Shown here piece by piece: positions 8,567 to 18,460 of a stretch of 64,000 nt of DNA. The stretch is from Nannocystis sp. Lineage in GTDB: Bacteria > Myxococcota_A > Polyangia > Nannocystales > Nannocystaceae. Position 1 is the first letter of the stretch, and each line of letters opens with the position of its first letter. Location of the stretch: NCBI RefSeq assembly GCF_016714285.1, contig NZ_JADJNN010000019.1, positions 135,320 to 199,319 on the forward strand, in the 5' to 3' direction. Under the pieces are notes generated by a model. The model made no database searches. It saw only the letters and a list, made by a program, of their open reading frames with translations, and was not told where the DNA came from. Both the position numbers and the translations under genes were made by a program.

Positions 8567-10294
8567 TCACGGCGGCGGCAGGTCCCAGGCCCCCGCGTAG
8601 GCGTAGCTCGCATACTTCTCTTGCCCATACACACCGATGCCGACCGGCTGATCTGCGATCAGCACATGCGGCCCAGGCGTGTCGATCACGACCACGGCCA
8701 CGCCCATGGTCGTGCCCTTCACGGGCATCCACCCGACCACGGGCTCGCCGTCCAGCGTCGCCATCGTGTCCGGTGGCGCGGCGACGGCGACAGTCGTCAG
8801 CAGCCAGCCCTCGGGCGTCCAGAAGTTGTGGGTCGTGTCGAACTGTTCGATCGGCGCCTGCACCAGCAGCGACGGATCCGACGACGAACCGAACCCATAG
8901 CTGACCATGAACTGTCCGACCAGCACCGGCGCGCTCGCAGCGATCGCCAGCGGTTCCATGGTCGGTCCGAACTCGATAAACCCTCCGGCGTCGACGCTCT
9001 TTGGCACCTTGAGATCCGCGGTCATGACCTGCGTCCCATCCTGCGTCCCGACGACGCGGATCATGTGCGCGATCGCGTCGGGCCCCTGAGGTGGCACCAC
9101 CACGTGATTCTTCCCGAGTGCGCTCGTCGGCGGCATCACCTCCTCGAGGTGATCGCAGGTACCGTCGGTGTCCGGCACGGACGCGCAGACGTGCCCGCCG
9201 AACACCGTGATGGGCCCGTCGGCGGCCACGCGCGCCCCGGTCATGTCGTCCGGCAGTTCGGCGAGGAGCAGCAAGATCTGCCCCCGATCGAGCATCAGCT
9301 CCCCGTCGCCGTCCGCGTCGATCGTCAGGATAGGGCTGACCGCGATACCCGCCGGTGAGTCGATCGTGACGGTTGTGCCGTCGTCGCGCGCCATCACCGT
9401 GAAGTACGACTCTATGTCAGAGTCAACACCGCTTTGGGTCGGCCAGCTCATGACCCACGCGTCGTTGCCCCACCGATCGGTCGGGTACAGCCGCGTGGCG
9501 TCGACAGACTGCCATGTCCCATCCCCGCTGAATTGCAGCGCGCCCACCGGACAGTTCGTCCGCACGCGATACGAGCCGTTGGTCGTCAATATGCTCGCCT
9601 CCACGAAGCCCAGCGGGGGCAGCCGCGGCATCACGACGAACTTCGACGCCCCGGCCGCCACCTCGCCCATCAGCAGCGGCTTGCCCACGAGATCGATCTG
9701 GTAGTGGGTCGGCCCCGCGCAAGTGTTGGTCAGGGCCACGCCGAACCCGTTTGCTCCCGCGAACCCTTGCGGCAGCGGCGCGGCCCAGAACTCGCAGCCA
9801 TACTCGGACGGCCGCGCCTCGTCGAACGCGCACACCCCCGCGCATCCGCCTGCACCCGCGTCGCAGCTCAGCCCCTGCACCGGGTCGCACGTGAGCACCG
9901 TGTCGCCCGGCGCCCCGTCCTCGCCGCAACGCATCAGCATATCGCCGTCGCACAGCAGCGTGTCCGGCGTGCATGCCACACATCCGAGCCCGTCGACGCA
10001 GACCTCGCTGCATACCTCCGGCGCTGCGAAAACCCCGCCATCGCAGGTCTTCGCCGCCCCGTCCTCGCACACGATGACGCCCGGAGCGCACGCAGGGGTC
10101 GTCGTATTGTCGCCGGTCGGAACGTCCCCGCTCGACGTGGCCAACCCCGAGGTATCGGGCGAGGTCGCGGACGTGGACGCGGCCTCGGTCGTCGCGTCGG
10201 TGCTGACAGTCTCACCCCCGCAGCCTGCGAGGAGAGTGACGGTCGCTACCAGGGTGCGTCCAAAGATGTTAACAGCATTACTATTCATATTCAT
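8567..10294 (-). CDS. IgGFc-binding-type lipoprotein (575 aa)
   Basis: Start ATG at 10294 has a strong purine-rich ribosome site (AAGGGAGGGGG) upstream. Signal peptide with lipobox (TLLAGCGGE), Ser/Thr linker, a Cys-rich stalk (about residues 65-150), then a long beta-rich domain with GADDGTTVTI-, VFGGHVCASVPDTDGTCDHLEEVMPP- and GKNHVVVPP-like motifs characteristic of the IgGFc-binding N-terminal domain family. A close structural relative lies at the right end of the window (62993-64000). Exposed on the cell surface presumably; role in adhesion or matrix is inference. Follows the 10357-10941 lipoprotein by 62 bases on the same strand. Confidence 0.8.
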   Translation of the reverse strand: MNMNSNAVNIFGRTLVATVTLLAGCGGETVSTDATTEAASTSATSPDTSGLATSSGDVPTGDNTTTPACAPGVIVCEDGAAKTCDGGVFAAPEVCSEVCVDGLGCVACTPDTLLCDGDMLMRCGEDGAPGDTVLTCDPVQGLSCDAGAGGCAGVCAFDEARPSEYGCEFWAAPLPQGFAGANGFGVALTNTCAGPTHYQIDLVGKPLLMGEVAAGASKFVVMPRLPPLGFVEASILTTNGSYRVRTNCPVGALQFSGDGTWQSVDATRLYPTDRWGNDAWVMSWPTQSGVDSDIESYFTVMARDDGTTVTIDSPAGIAVSPILTIDADGDGELMLDRGQILLLLAELPDDMTGARVAADGPITVFGGHVCASVPDTDGTCDHLEEVMPPTSALGKNHVVVPPQGPDAIAHMIRVVGTQDGTQVMTADLKVPKSVDAGGFIEFGPTMEPLAIAASAPVLVGQFMVSYGFGSSSDPSLLVQAPIEQFDTTHNFWTPEGWLLTTVAVAAPPDTMATLDGEPVVGWMPVKGTTMGVAVVVIDTPGPHVLIADQPVGIGVYGQEKYASYAYAGAWDLPPP

Positions 10295-10356
10295 CGCAGT
10301 CCCCCTCCCTTGTTACTATCGTGATAATCGCGCCGCGCCGGTCAGCGCCAGATCGT

Positions 10357-10941
10357 TCACAGGCACAGCCCGTACGCGTCGTACGCGGCCTTGCACGGAC
10401 CATAGTCCATCTCGTTCAAGACCAGCAGCCACGCATCACAGCTCAGGCCGCTCAGGCACTGGTTGTACGCCACCGCCTCCGTCTCACAGCCCGGGAGACC
10501 GGGCGCCTGTTCGCCACAGGCCGCTATACAGGTCGGGATGTCCGGGTAGACGCCCGGCTCGCAATCGAGCAGCAGCGCGCAAAGATCAGCGCACGCGCCC
10601 TCGATCCCATCACCAGCCCCGGTCGTCGTCTCCGCCGTCGTACCCGAGCTCCCACTGCTGTCGGTGCCGCTGCTACCGCTGCTACTGGTCTCCGCAGAAG
10701 TCGTCGTCGGCACGGCCGTGGAGCTGCCAGGCGGCGGGAAACTCTCGACCACCGACCAGGCCCCGTCGACACACTCGAGGCCCGGGCAGGGCGGCGCGCC
10801 GCATTCAAAGCAGAACTCGCCCGCGCCCGGGCACGCGTCGCCGACCACCGGATGCTTTTCGCAAGGCACGACCTCGTCCTTGCCACCGCAACTGCCGACG
10901 ATGAAAAGTCCCACGAGCACGACCAGGCGCGCGATCACCAT
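10357..10941 (-). CDS. Small Cys-rich lipoprotein (194 aa)
   Basis: Signal peptide MVIARLVVLVGLFIVGSCGG with lipobox, a first Cys cluster (CEKHPVVGDACPG...CFECGAPPCPGLEC), a Ser/Thr/Gly linker (TSSSGSSGTDSSGSSG), then a second Cys-containing domain (ACADLCALLLDCEPGVY...CIAACG...CLSGLSCDAW) with regular Cys pairs. No family recognised. It sits between the broken DUF4157 gene (36 bases upstream) and the IgGFc-type lipoprotein, all on the minus strand, so the three could be one transcript. Confidence 0.75.
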   Translation of the reverse strand: MVIARLVVLVGLFIVGSCGGKDEVVPCEKHPVVGDACPGAGEFCFECGAPPCPGLECVDGAWSVVESFPPPGSSTAVPTTTSAETSSSGSSGTDSSGSSGTTAETTTGAGDGIEGACADLCALLLDCEPGVYPDIPTCIAACGEQAPGLPGCETEAVAYNQCLSGLSCDAWLLVLNEMDYGPCKAAYDAYGLCL

Positions 10942-10977
10942 TCACGCATCCTATCACACCAGCCTCGGCGACTGCGA

Positions 10978-12150
10978 TCAGATCGGCGCCAGCAGCGGGA
11001 CGACCGCGGCCCCGTTCGAGGTCCGGGCCCCCGAGTTGTTCCACGCGTCCGCGGCCTCGAGAACGCGCCCGAGGTTGCCATTGCTGATCCGCGTCAATGG
11101 CAGGAGCTGCGGCACCACCCGCGGCCGCCCGCGTAGGTCCAGCCCCATTCCACCGACCGAGGTACTTCCCCTTCTGCTTGCCCTCGACGAGCACCGCGGT
11201 GACCTCGAAGGTCTGCGAGGAGTTCGGCTCGGCGTCGACCCGGCACTCGTCGATCAGCCGCGCCGGCGTGTTGGCGCCGAACCAGCTGCGACTGCCCATC
11301 TGGTTGCCGTCGCCCATCACGCTGTTCTTGAGCTTGCGCTTGGCCGGCGTGCCGCCAGAGCCATAGATCGGGCTCCGGGTCGTCGACGCGGTCGATCGCC
11401 AGCCCGACCCTGTCCGGGGTCGTCGCGGTGCGCGCCGTGATCGCCACGTTCGTGTTCAGCCCGGGCACCAGCGACACCACCCCGTTCTTCAGGCTCCGAA
11501 CCGTCTGGATCAGGCCGATCTTGTCGGTGTGCGGCACGTTCTTGTTCGGCAAGAACTCGAGCGTGATGTTGGCGCCGACCATCCGCCCATCGTCCCCGAT
11601 GCCCCGCAGCGGGCCGTAAGCCGCGTATTGCGTCGTGTCCCAGCGTCCGCCGAAAGTATCGACATAACAGCTGATCTGGCCCTCGGGCAGGCTCCCCACC
11701 TCGGGCACCGGCCGCCCCGCCAGCACCGCCTCGGCGGCGGCGTCGGCCCGCTGCTCGGCGATATCGCCCCGGCGACTGAAGCCTGTCGTAGGCCCCCGCG
11801 CGAAAGAAGATATCGCTGCCCGTCGTGAACGCCAGCGCCCCGAGGCTCTGCGCCATGCGATCCGCCGCGCCGTCGGTGTGCACCCGCGTCGCCCCGAGCT
11901 CGAAGTTCAGCCGAGGTTGCAAGTGCGCCCGCACCCCGCCATCGAGCGGCCGCCCGCGGCCCGCCGCCGCGTCGATCCCTGCCTGGAGCTGCCGCTGCAC
12001 GATCCGGTTTCCGAAGGTCGCCTGCATCGCCTCGGCCGCCGCGTTGCGCCGCGTCGCAGCCGGTCGCCGTGGGCGCTCGCCGCTCGCCGCCCGCTCCGGC
12101 TCCGTTGTATGCGCGACGACTGACTCCCGCGTGCTCGTGGCCCGGTCCAT
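10978..12150 (-). pseudogene. DUF4157 (eCIS core-type) protein, at least four indels
   Basis: From ATG at 12150: Arg/Ala-rich N-terminus, then the DUF4157 signature (TRVHTDGAADRMAQSLGALAFTTGSDIFFRAGAYD, residues about 85-125), a domain found in proteins linked to extracellular contractile injection systems and in secreted myxobacterial proteins; the usual HExxH is not visible before the first frame break. The remainder is conserved-looking (YVDTFGGRWDTTQYAAYGP, GANTPARLIDECRVDAE, LLPLTRISNGNLGRVLEAADAWNN) but is split over the three frames, with breaks near 11790, 11370, 11155 and 11115 that net to zero. Stop TGA at 10980-10978. Function of the C-terminal domain is unknown. Confidence 0.6.
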
Positions 12151-12313
12151 CCCCACCTCCCTCGAGACGGCCACCATAGCCGGTCCACAGCGCCCGCAAC
12201 AGCCCACAAACCCGCGCAGCCCAGCTCGTGCTCACCGGCGTGCAGCCGCGAGCCGCCGCGAGCCGCCGCGGCTCCACCAAGAAGGCGCGCCAGTGGTAGT
12301 CTGCCGGGCCAAA

Positions 12314-13838
12314 GTGAGCAATGGTGAGGGCCAGCATCCGCCGCCGAGCCTGCGGGACCTGAGCGTCTGGCGGCGCTTCCGCGTCCGGCTCACGCTGCTC
12401 TACAGCAGCGTCGTCCTCATCGCGGTCGGCACGATGACCTACGCGTTCTACACGTCGGGCGTCGGCATCGCGATGGCGGGCGTCCGCGGCCGCATCGGCG
12501 GCACCGCGGTGGCCCTCGCGCGCGGCATCGAGGCAGAGCAGCTCGCCGAGCTCAAGGTCGAGGCGGACAGGACGAAGCCCGTCTTCGCCGAGCTCGAGGC
12601 GGACTTCGCCGCCGTCGTGGCCACCGAGAAAGACGTACTCAGCGTGTACGTCCTGGTCCCGACCGACACACCCGGGATCTTCACCTTCGCCATCGACTAT
12701 ATCGCGCCCGGAATGCACGATCCGGCGACGGCCAGGGTCGGGCAATCGTACGACGCCACCGCGAACCCGACGCTCCTGCGGGGCCTCGACGAGCCAGCGG
12801 TCGAGACCGAGATAGCGAGCGACGCGTGGGGCGCCACCCTCTCCGGCTTCGCGCCGGTGATCGATCGCGGGGGGCGGCACGTGGCGCTGGTCGGCGTCGA
12901 CGGGGACGCGCACGCGATCCGCCAGACGCAGCGCCAGATCTTCCGCTCCGCGGCCGAGCTCAGCCTCCTCGCCGGGATCGTGCTCGGCCTGATCGGCTTC
13001 GTCGTCGGCCGCAGCGTGCGTGAACCCCTGACGCGCCTGATGGCCGCGACCGGTGCCATCGCCGCGGGGCAGCTCGAGACGCGCGTCGGGCTCAAGCGCA
13101 GCGACGAGTTCGGCCTCCTCGGCCAGCACTTCGATGTCATGGCCTCGGGTCTCCAGGAGCGCGACAGGATCCGCAACGCGTTCGGCCGCTACGTGAGCGA
13201 GGACATCGCAAAGAGGGTCCTGAGCGGCCCGGACGGCGCCCGCATGGGCGGCGAGGTCCGGGAAGTGACCGTGCTCTTCAGCGATATCCGCAGCTACTCG
13301 AGCATCAGCGAGCTGCTCTCGCCCGGCGAGACCGTCGAGCTCCTCAACGAGTACCTCTCGGTGATGAACGCGGTGATCGACGATCACGGCGGCGTCATCA
13401 TCGAGTTCCTCGGCGACGCGATCCTCGCCGTATTCGGCGCGCCCAACGACCTCGAGGGCCACCCCGAACGGGCGCTGCGCTGCGCCATGGAGATGCGGGG
13501 GGCGCTCGCGGCCTTCAACACGCGCGTGACCGCCGAGGGGCGCGCTCCCTGGCACAAGCAGGGGATCGGGGCGCTCGCCCACCGCATCGGCATCCACACC
13601 GGCAACGTCGTCGCGGGCAACCTCGGCTCGCGCGTGCGGGTCAAGTACGCCGTCATCGGCGACGCGGTCAACGTCGCCTCGCGCTGCGAGGGCCTCAACA
13701 CGCTGCTGGGCACGGAGATCCTCTGCACCTCGTCCACCCGCGATCGCCTGCCCGCGGGAGCTCCAGGCCGTCCTCGCCGATCAGGGCACGCACGACGTGA
13801 AGGGGCGCGCGCAGAAGGTGACCGTGTTCTCGGCCTGA
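12314..13838 (+). CDS. Class III adenylate/guanylate cyclase with HAMP, one frameshift near C-terminus
   Basis: GTG at 12314 gives a protein with TM1 at about residues 27-45, an extracytoplasmic sensor of about 165 residues, TM2 (LLAGIVLGLIGFVVG), a HAMP linker (REPLTRLMAATGAIAAGQLETRV), and a class III cyclase domain. Metal-binding Asp is in VTVLFSDIRSYSS and the second in FLGDAILAVFG; VIGDAVNVASR is the conserved nucleotide-binding segment. One extra G near 13757 (GCGGGAG instead of GCGGAG) shifts the last 27 codons; correcting it gives ELQAVLADQGTHDVKGR... ending at TGA 13836-13838, typical for the family. It makes cAMP or cGMP in response to an external signal. Convergent with the YcaO gene. 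Confidence 0.75.
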
Positions 13839-13929
13839 GACCCTCGCGTCCGCCGAGTCCTGCGGGGTGGCGACAAGCCACAGCGATGAATCCTGGGGGA
13901 CTCAGCGGATTCACCCGATTCACCGATTA

Positions 13930-15230
13930 TCACGGGAACGGGTGCGGGTCGGGGTTCCAGTCCGACGGCTCGACCGGCTGGCCCAGGGCCGTCGGGACGC
14001 TGCGCAGACGAACCCCGCCGAGGTAGCGCGAGCGGTGATCGTTGTCGAGCGGCTGGGCCCCCGGGATGATCGTGCGGACGACATGAAAGCCGCACTGCTC
14101 CACGTCCGGCGTGGTCACCTCGACCCACGACGCCGCCAGGCCCCGCGCCGCGAGCCGCTCGATCAACGGCCCGCGCTCGCGCACCAGCGAGGCGAAATTC
14201 ACCAGCGGCCCGTCGTCGGTCATGAACCGCAGGCGATCGCGCAGCGCCGGTGAGGTCGCGTGCGCCAGCAGGTGGTCGCGCAGCGTGTCGAAGCGGTCGT
14301 GCACCTGGCCGGGGTTATCGAGGATCTCCGGGCTGCGATTGACCAGCGTGCGCGTCAGCGTCGCCTCCTCGAGCGCGAGGCGCAGCGCGTGGCGCGGGTC
14401 GTCGTCCGCGGCGATGCCGTACGAGGTGAGCGGAGGGTCACCGGCGTCGATCAGCGCCGCGCCGATCACCGGCACGTCGACGTCCAGGGTCAGCACATTG
14501 AGGAACCAGCGCGAGCCCGTCTGGGCCGCCGCGTCGAGCAGGCGGTCGATGTCCGGCGCCAGCCGCGACAGCTCTCCGGGTCAATCCGCGGCGTGATCAG
14601 CCGCGCGTACCAGGTGATCATCAGCGCGTCGCGCTCGAGGATCTCATAGATACCCTTGGTGATGCAGCCGGCGACCGAGCGCCCCGCCGCGAGCCCGGTC
14701 GAGATCGGCATGTGCGTCCACGGCTCGACCGCGCGGTCGAACAGATAGGGCACATATACGCAGCTGGCCGGCAGCCACACCGGTCGCCCGCTCGCCAGCG
14801 CCGCGCCGCGGACCCAGCGGATCGGCGTGTCGTCATCCGCCGGCAGGAACGGGAAGCCGGGCGCCGACCGCTGCGCCGGAGCGAATGGGTAGACCTCGTC
14901 GACCCGCAGTATCTGTTCGCCCGCGCGCAGCAGCGCCGCCGGCGTCGCCACGCGGAGCGCCCGCGGGTCGTAGATCGCCGAGCAATAGCGTTCGACCGAC
15001 TCACCGCACGCGCGGACCACCGCCCGGTCGCACTCGATCGAGCAGGCCGCGCCGCGGTTCGCCGCGCGCATGCCCGTCACCGGCATGGTGTCGCAGGGAT
15101 CGGCGTGGGCCAGGAACACGGCCGGGTCGCCGCGGCCGAGCTTCATGACCGTCACCGACCGGATGATCCCAGTCTTCGCGTCGACCAGCGGCGCGAAGGC
15201 TCCCAGGGACGCCTCGAGGCCCCGCGTCAC
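13930..15230 (-). CDS. YcaO cyclodehydratase of TOMM cluster, one frameshift
   Basis: Uses ATP to activate backbone amides so that Cys/Ser/Thr of the precursor cyclise to azolines. YcaO marks are clear: CSIECDRAVVRACGESVERYC, KGIYEILERDALMITWYARL, and the C-terminal Pro-rich tail PDPHPFP at the very end, which is the PxPxP motif required in azoline-forming YcaO proteins. The GTG start at 15230 overlaps the upstream stop as GTGA. Frame changes near 14575; restoring one base (GAGAGC-CTG for GAGAGCTG) gives one protein of about 433 residues ending at 13930. As part of a tight operon it is more likely a sequence error than a dead gene, but this is inference. Confidence 0.8.
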
Positions 15231-16287
15231 GCCGCCCCGCTCTTCACGAGGGGCGCGGGGAAGCGGGCGTCCCAGGCCAGCCGTGGCGGGCCCCCTGGAT
15301 GGCACACCGGACAGCGCGGCACCTTGAGCGTCGGGTGCCTGCGGGCCCCGATCCCACCGAACACGTATTCGACATATCCGCCGAGCGTCGTCGGTGGTTG
15401 CAATAGCACGATCTGCGACAGCTCCACCGCCAGCAGCCCCGCCATCGCCCGACGAAACGCCGGGTGCGCCGGCGCGGGCCCGGGCACCTGGTCCGCCAAT
15501 CGAACCCTATAACTGAGCGCGACGCGGCCCTCGAGCTCGCCCGAGTTACCGAGCAGGCGAATGTTCACACACTCGAGACACGCGGTGTTCTGCGGCAGCA
15601 CGTACGGCCCGAGCCGTCCGATCGCCCCCTCGCACACCCCGAACAGCAGCGCCCGGCGGCGCTCGACCGCCAGCTCGTTGACCAGCCGCGCGAACGGCAT
15701 GCGCCACGGCACGTCCCAGCACACCAGCGGACCGGGCGCGGCGTCCATCGCCGCGCGCAGGCGATCGAGCACGCCCGCGCAGGCCGCCCCCTCGGGCGCC
15801 TCGATCACCGCGTCCGCCAGCCCCGCGTCGGCCAGCGCCATGCGCATCACCCCGGCGCTCGCCGCCGCCGCCACGACCACCGGCCGGGCCGCGGCGAGCA
15901 AGGGCGCGGCCGCGTCGGGGTTGACGCCGATCGCCGCGTAGAACTCGCCGAGCGCGTCCAGCCGGGCCGGCCCCGCCTCGCCGCGCCACACCAGGCAGCC
16001 GGTCTGCAGCATCATCTCGAGCACGTACTCGACCAGCGGCGGCGCCTCGGCGAGCCCCTCGGCCACGCGCCCGACCAGCTCCACGCGCGTCGGCCCCGCG
16101 ACCAGCTCCGTCGCCGCCATCGCCTCGGTGATCGCCGCGACCACGCGGACCACCGGGATACCCGTGAACGTGGTGCTGTGATTGACCGCCGCGACCTGGA
16201 CCTCGTCCGCCGAGATCACGAACACCTGCGTACCCGGGCGGGCGCCAGGCGCACCCCCGGGGTCTGGACCTGCGGATCTTGACTCAT
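15227..16287 (-). CDS. E1-like/ocin-ThiF-type leader-binding protein of TOMM cluster, one frameshift
   Basis: About 353 residues when the frame is repaired. N-terminus from ATG at 16287 (MSQDPQVQTPGVRLAP...) overlaps the stop of the HemN-like gene as ATGA, but the body (VFVISADEVQVAAVNHSTTF...) is in the next frame, so one base is missing near 16235-16255. The body has the leader-peptide-recognition winged-helix-like start, and zinc-type Cys pairs in NTACLEC and CPVCHPG, as in TOMM precursor leader-peptide-binding (cyclodehydratase C-type) proteins. It presents the precursor to the YcaO protein encoded next. An internal GTG at 16225 gives the shorter intact ORF. Confidence 0.7.
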
Positions 16288-17627
16288 GGGCTGCTCTCGC
16301 TGGGGACGTCGTGGCCTGCGCGCCGGGCGTAGCGGAGGATCTGATCGGGGGTGAGGTTCGGGACGAACTGCGCGAATTGCCGGCGGCCGCGGCTGTCGCC
16401 GATATAGAAGGCCTTGGCCATGTTGTTGATATATTGCCGGCCGCGCGCGCTGACCTTCCACTCCTCGCCGACGCGGGTCCACATGCCCGCCTCCTCGAGC
16501 TCGCGGATCACCGGCCCGAACAGCAGCTCCGGCTCGAGGCCGTAGCGCTCGATGAAGCGGGTCCGCGAGACGCGGAGGAACTTGAGCCCGAGCACGAAGT
16601 AGCGCGACATCTCCTCGTGCAGGCTCAGGCGGTGGGCCAGGACGATCGGGTCGCCGCCCGCCTCCACCGCGTCCTCGTACGCGTCGACCGCGGCGTGGTT
16701 GGTGTAGACGTGGCCGTTGATGAACGAATAGGCGCTGTTGCCAAACCCGACGTATTCGCCCTGCGGAGCCACGAACGCGATCTCGTTGTGCACGCTCTCG
16801 AAGCCGGGCTTGGCGAAATTGAAGGCCCCGTATTCGCGATATCCGTGCTGCCCCAGCACCTCGCTGACGATCAGGTCCATCGCGTCGAGCTGCTCGATCG
16901 TCAGGCGCGCCGGGATGTCGCGCGCCGCCTCGCGCAGCTTGAGCGCCGTGAACGGGATGATCTCGAGGCGAAAGCACGAGATGTGGGTCGCGCCGGTGGC
17001 CACCGCCCGCGCCAGGTCGGCGCGCAGCTCGTCCTCCGTCTGCGAGGGGATGCCGTAGATCACGTCGAGCGAGAAGTTGGTGAAGCCCGCGGCGTGGATC
17101 GCCACCAGGGTGTCGTCGACGTCGCGCCCGCGGTGCGGCCGGCCGATGATCCGCAGCAGGCGGTCCTCGAAGCTCTGCACGCCGAAGCTGATGCGGTTGA
17201 CGCCGGCATCGCGGTAGGCGATCGCCTTGTCGGGCGTGAACGAGATCGGGTTGACCTCGACCGTGATCTCAGCGTCGGTCGTGACCTCGAAGGACCCGCG
17301 GATCAGATCGAGGATCCGCAGCATGTCGGCGGGCGCGAGCACCGAGGGCGTGCCCCCGCCGAAGTGCCCACATTCGAAGCGGTGGTTGCCGAGCCGCCCG
17401 AGCTCGGCGTAGCGCCGGATCTCGCGCTCGAGCGCGGCCAGGTAGCGCGGCACCGCGGCCTCGGCCGCGCGCTCGACGGCGAACCCGCAGTAATCGCAGA
17501 TCGCCGTGCAGAACGGGATATGCACGTAGAAGGCCGCGCGACGCCGCTGCCACACCGCCTCCGCCTCCTCCGCGCGCACGCAGGTCGGGTACCAGGCGAT
17601 GAATTCGTTGTCCTTGCTGGTGAACAT
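16284..17627 (-). CDS. HemN/HemW-like radical SAM protein in TOMM operon
   Basis: 447 residues. Radical SAM motif FCTAICDYCGF (CX3CX2C) near residue 40, followed by GGGTPSVL, EVNPISF, NRISFGVQSF and LDVIYGIPSQT, all hallmarks of the coproporphyrinogen III oxidase-like family, and a HemN-type C-terminal domain (LGLKFLRVSRTRF). A second copy of true HemN/HemW would not be expected in a peptide operon. HemN-like class C radical SAM methyltransferases are known to C-methylate thiazoles in thiopeptide pathways, so a tailoring role on the heterocyclised peptide is the working idea. ATG at 17627 lies one base after the stop of the SagB gene; its stop overlaps the next start (ATGA). Confidence 0.8.
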   Translation of the reverse strand: MFTSKDNEFIAWYPTCVRAEEAEAVWQRRRAAFYVHIPFCTAICDYCGFAVERAAEAAVPRYLAALEREIRRYAELGRLGNHRFECGHFGGGTPSVLAPADMLRILDLIRGSFEVTTDAEITVEVNPISFTPDKAIAYRDAGVNRISFGVQSFEDRLLRIIGRPHRGRDVDDTLVAIHAAGFTNFSLDVIYGIPSQTEDELRADLARAVATGATHISCFRLEIIPFTALKLREAARDIPARLTIEQLDAMDLIVSEVLGQHGYREYGAFNFAKPGFESVHNEIAFVAPQGEYVGFGNSAYSFINGHVYTNHAAVDAYEDAVEAGGDPIVLAHRLSLHEEMSRYFVLGLKFLRVSRTRFIERYGLEPELLFGPVIRELEEAGMWTRVGEEWKVSARGRQYINNMAKAFYIGDSRGRRQFAQFVPNLTPDQILRYARRAGHDVPSESSP

Positions 17628-17628
17628 G

Positions 17629-18438
17629 TCACACGCTCCGGGCGCCGAGGACCACGCTGTGGACCACCGCCTCGTCGACCCCGTCGATGCCGAGATCCGC
17701 GGCGAGGGCGTCGTCGCAGAAGCCCGCCACGGCGCAGGCCCCAAGGCGCTCCTGCTCGCTAACCAACAGCAGGTTCTGCGCCGCGTGCCCGGCGTCGAGC
17801 AGCACCAGGCGATAGCCGCGGTCGCCGTACTTCGCCAGCGTGCGGTCGAAGGCGGCCACCAGCAGCACGATCGCCGCCGCGTTGCACACCCAGTCCTGCC
17901 AGAAGAAGCCGTCGCGCACGACCTCGTCCACCGGCCGCGCCGGCATCCGCTCGAGCGCGACGGTCGCAATATTGTAGTGGTAAAGCCCGGGCGGTAGCCC
18001 GTCGACCGCGCGCGCCAGCACATACGTGTCGAGCGGGTACAGGCCGCCCGCCGAGGGCCACGCCCGCACCGCCTGGGTCACGCCCGAGTCGGTCGCGTAG
18101 ACCAGCGTCGGCCCGAGCGCCTGCTGCAGCAGCGTCGACAGGCAGGTGAGGCCGAAGCCGCCGGACAGCTCACGCCCCGAGCGGCGCGCACGGAGCACCT
18201 CGGTCAGCGACGCGGCCCCTGGCTCCGGCTCTGGCAGCGCGACCTGCGGGTGCTGCGGATGCTGCAGAAACCCGCGGCTCGAGATGAACTGCTCCATGGA
18301 GCTCATCGTGAGCCCCTCCGCCTGTCGTCGCGCCAGCTCCGGGAACAGCTTGGAGTTCTCGTGATAGAGCGCGGAGAGCCGCTCCGGCAGCCTCGGGCGC
18401 AGCGATTCGTCGACCTCTCCGTTCCACTCGACCTTCAT
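17629..18438 (-). CDS. SagB-type FMN-dependent azoline dehydrogenase
   Basis: 269 residues from ATG 18438. Nitroreductase-fold features of SagB/ThcOx dehydrogenases: LTEVLRARRSGRELSGG (FMN phosphate-binding Arg/Ser), RAWPSAGGLYPLDTYVLA, GLYHYN, and LVLLDAGHAAQNLLL. It would oxidise azolines made by the YcaO/E1 pair to aromatic thiazoles and oxazoles. The start lies 22 bases after the precursor stop, so it is the second gene of the operon. The upstream in-frame reading to 18585 runs back through the precursor core on the same strand in a different frame and is not coding. Confidence 0.85.
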   Translation of the reverse strand: MKVEWNGEVDESLRPRLPERLSALYHENSKLFPELARRQAEGLTMSSMEQFISSRGFLQHPQHPQVALPEPEPGAASLTEVLRARRSGRELSGGFGLTCLSTLLQQALGPTLVYATDSGVTQAVRAWPSAGGLYPLDTYVLARAVDGLPPGLYHYNIATVALERMPARPVDEVVRDGFFWQDWVCNAAAIVLLVAAFDRTLAKYGDRGYRLVLLDAGHAAQNLLLVSEQERLGACAVAGFCDDALAADLGIDGVDEAVVHSVVLGARSV

Positions 18439-18460
18439 GCGTCCCCGGGCGCGGCTGGCC

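Noticed and set aside
11510..13597. A 695-codon ORF opposite the cyclase
   Set aside because: Antisense shadow of the cyclase with a short true DUF4157 piece at its end. Cyclase motifs decide the strand.
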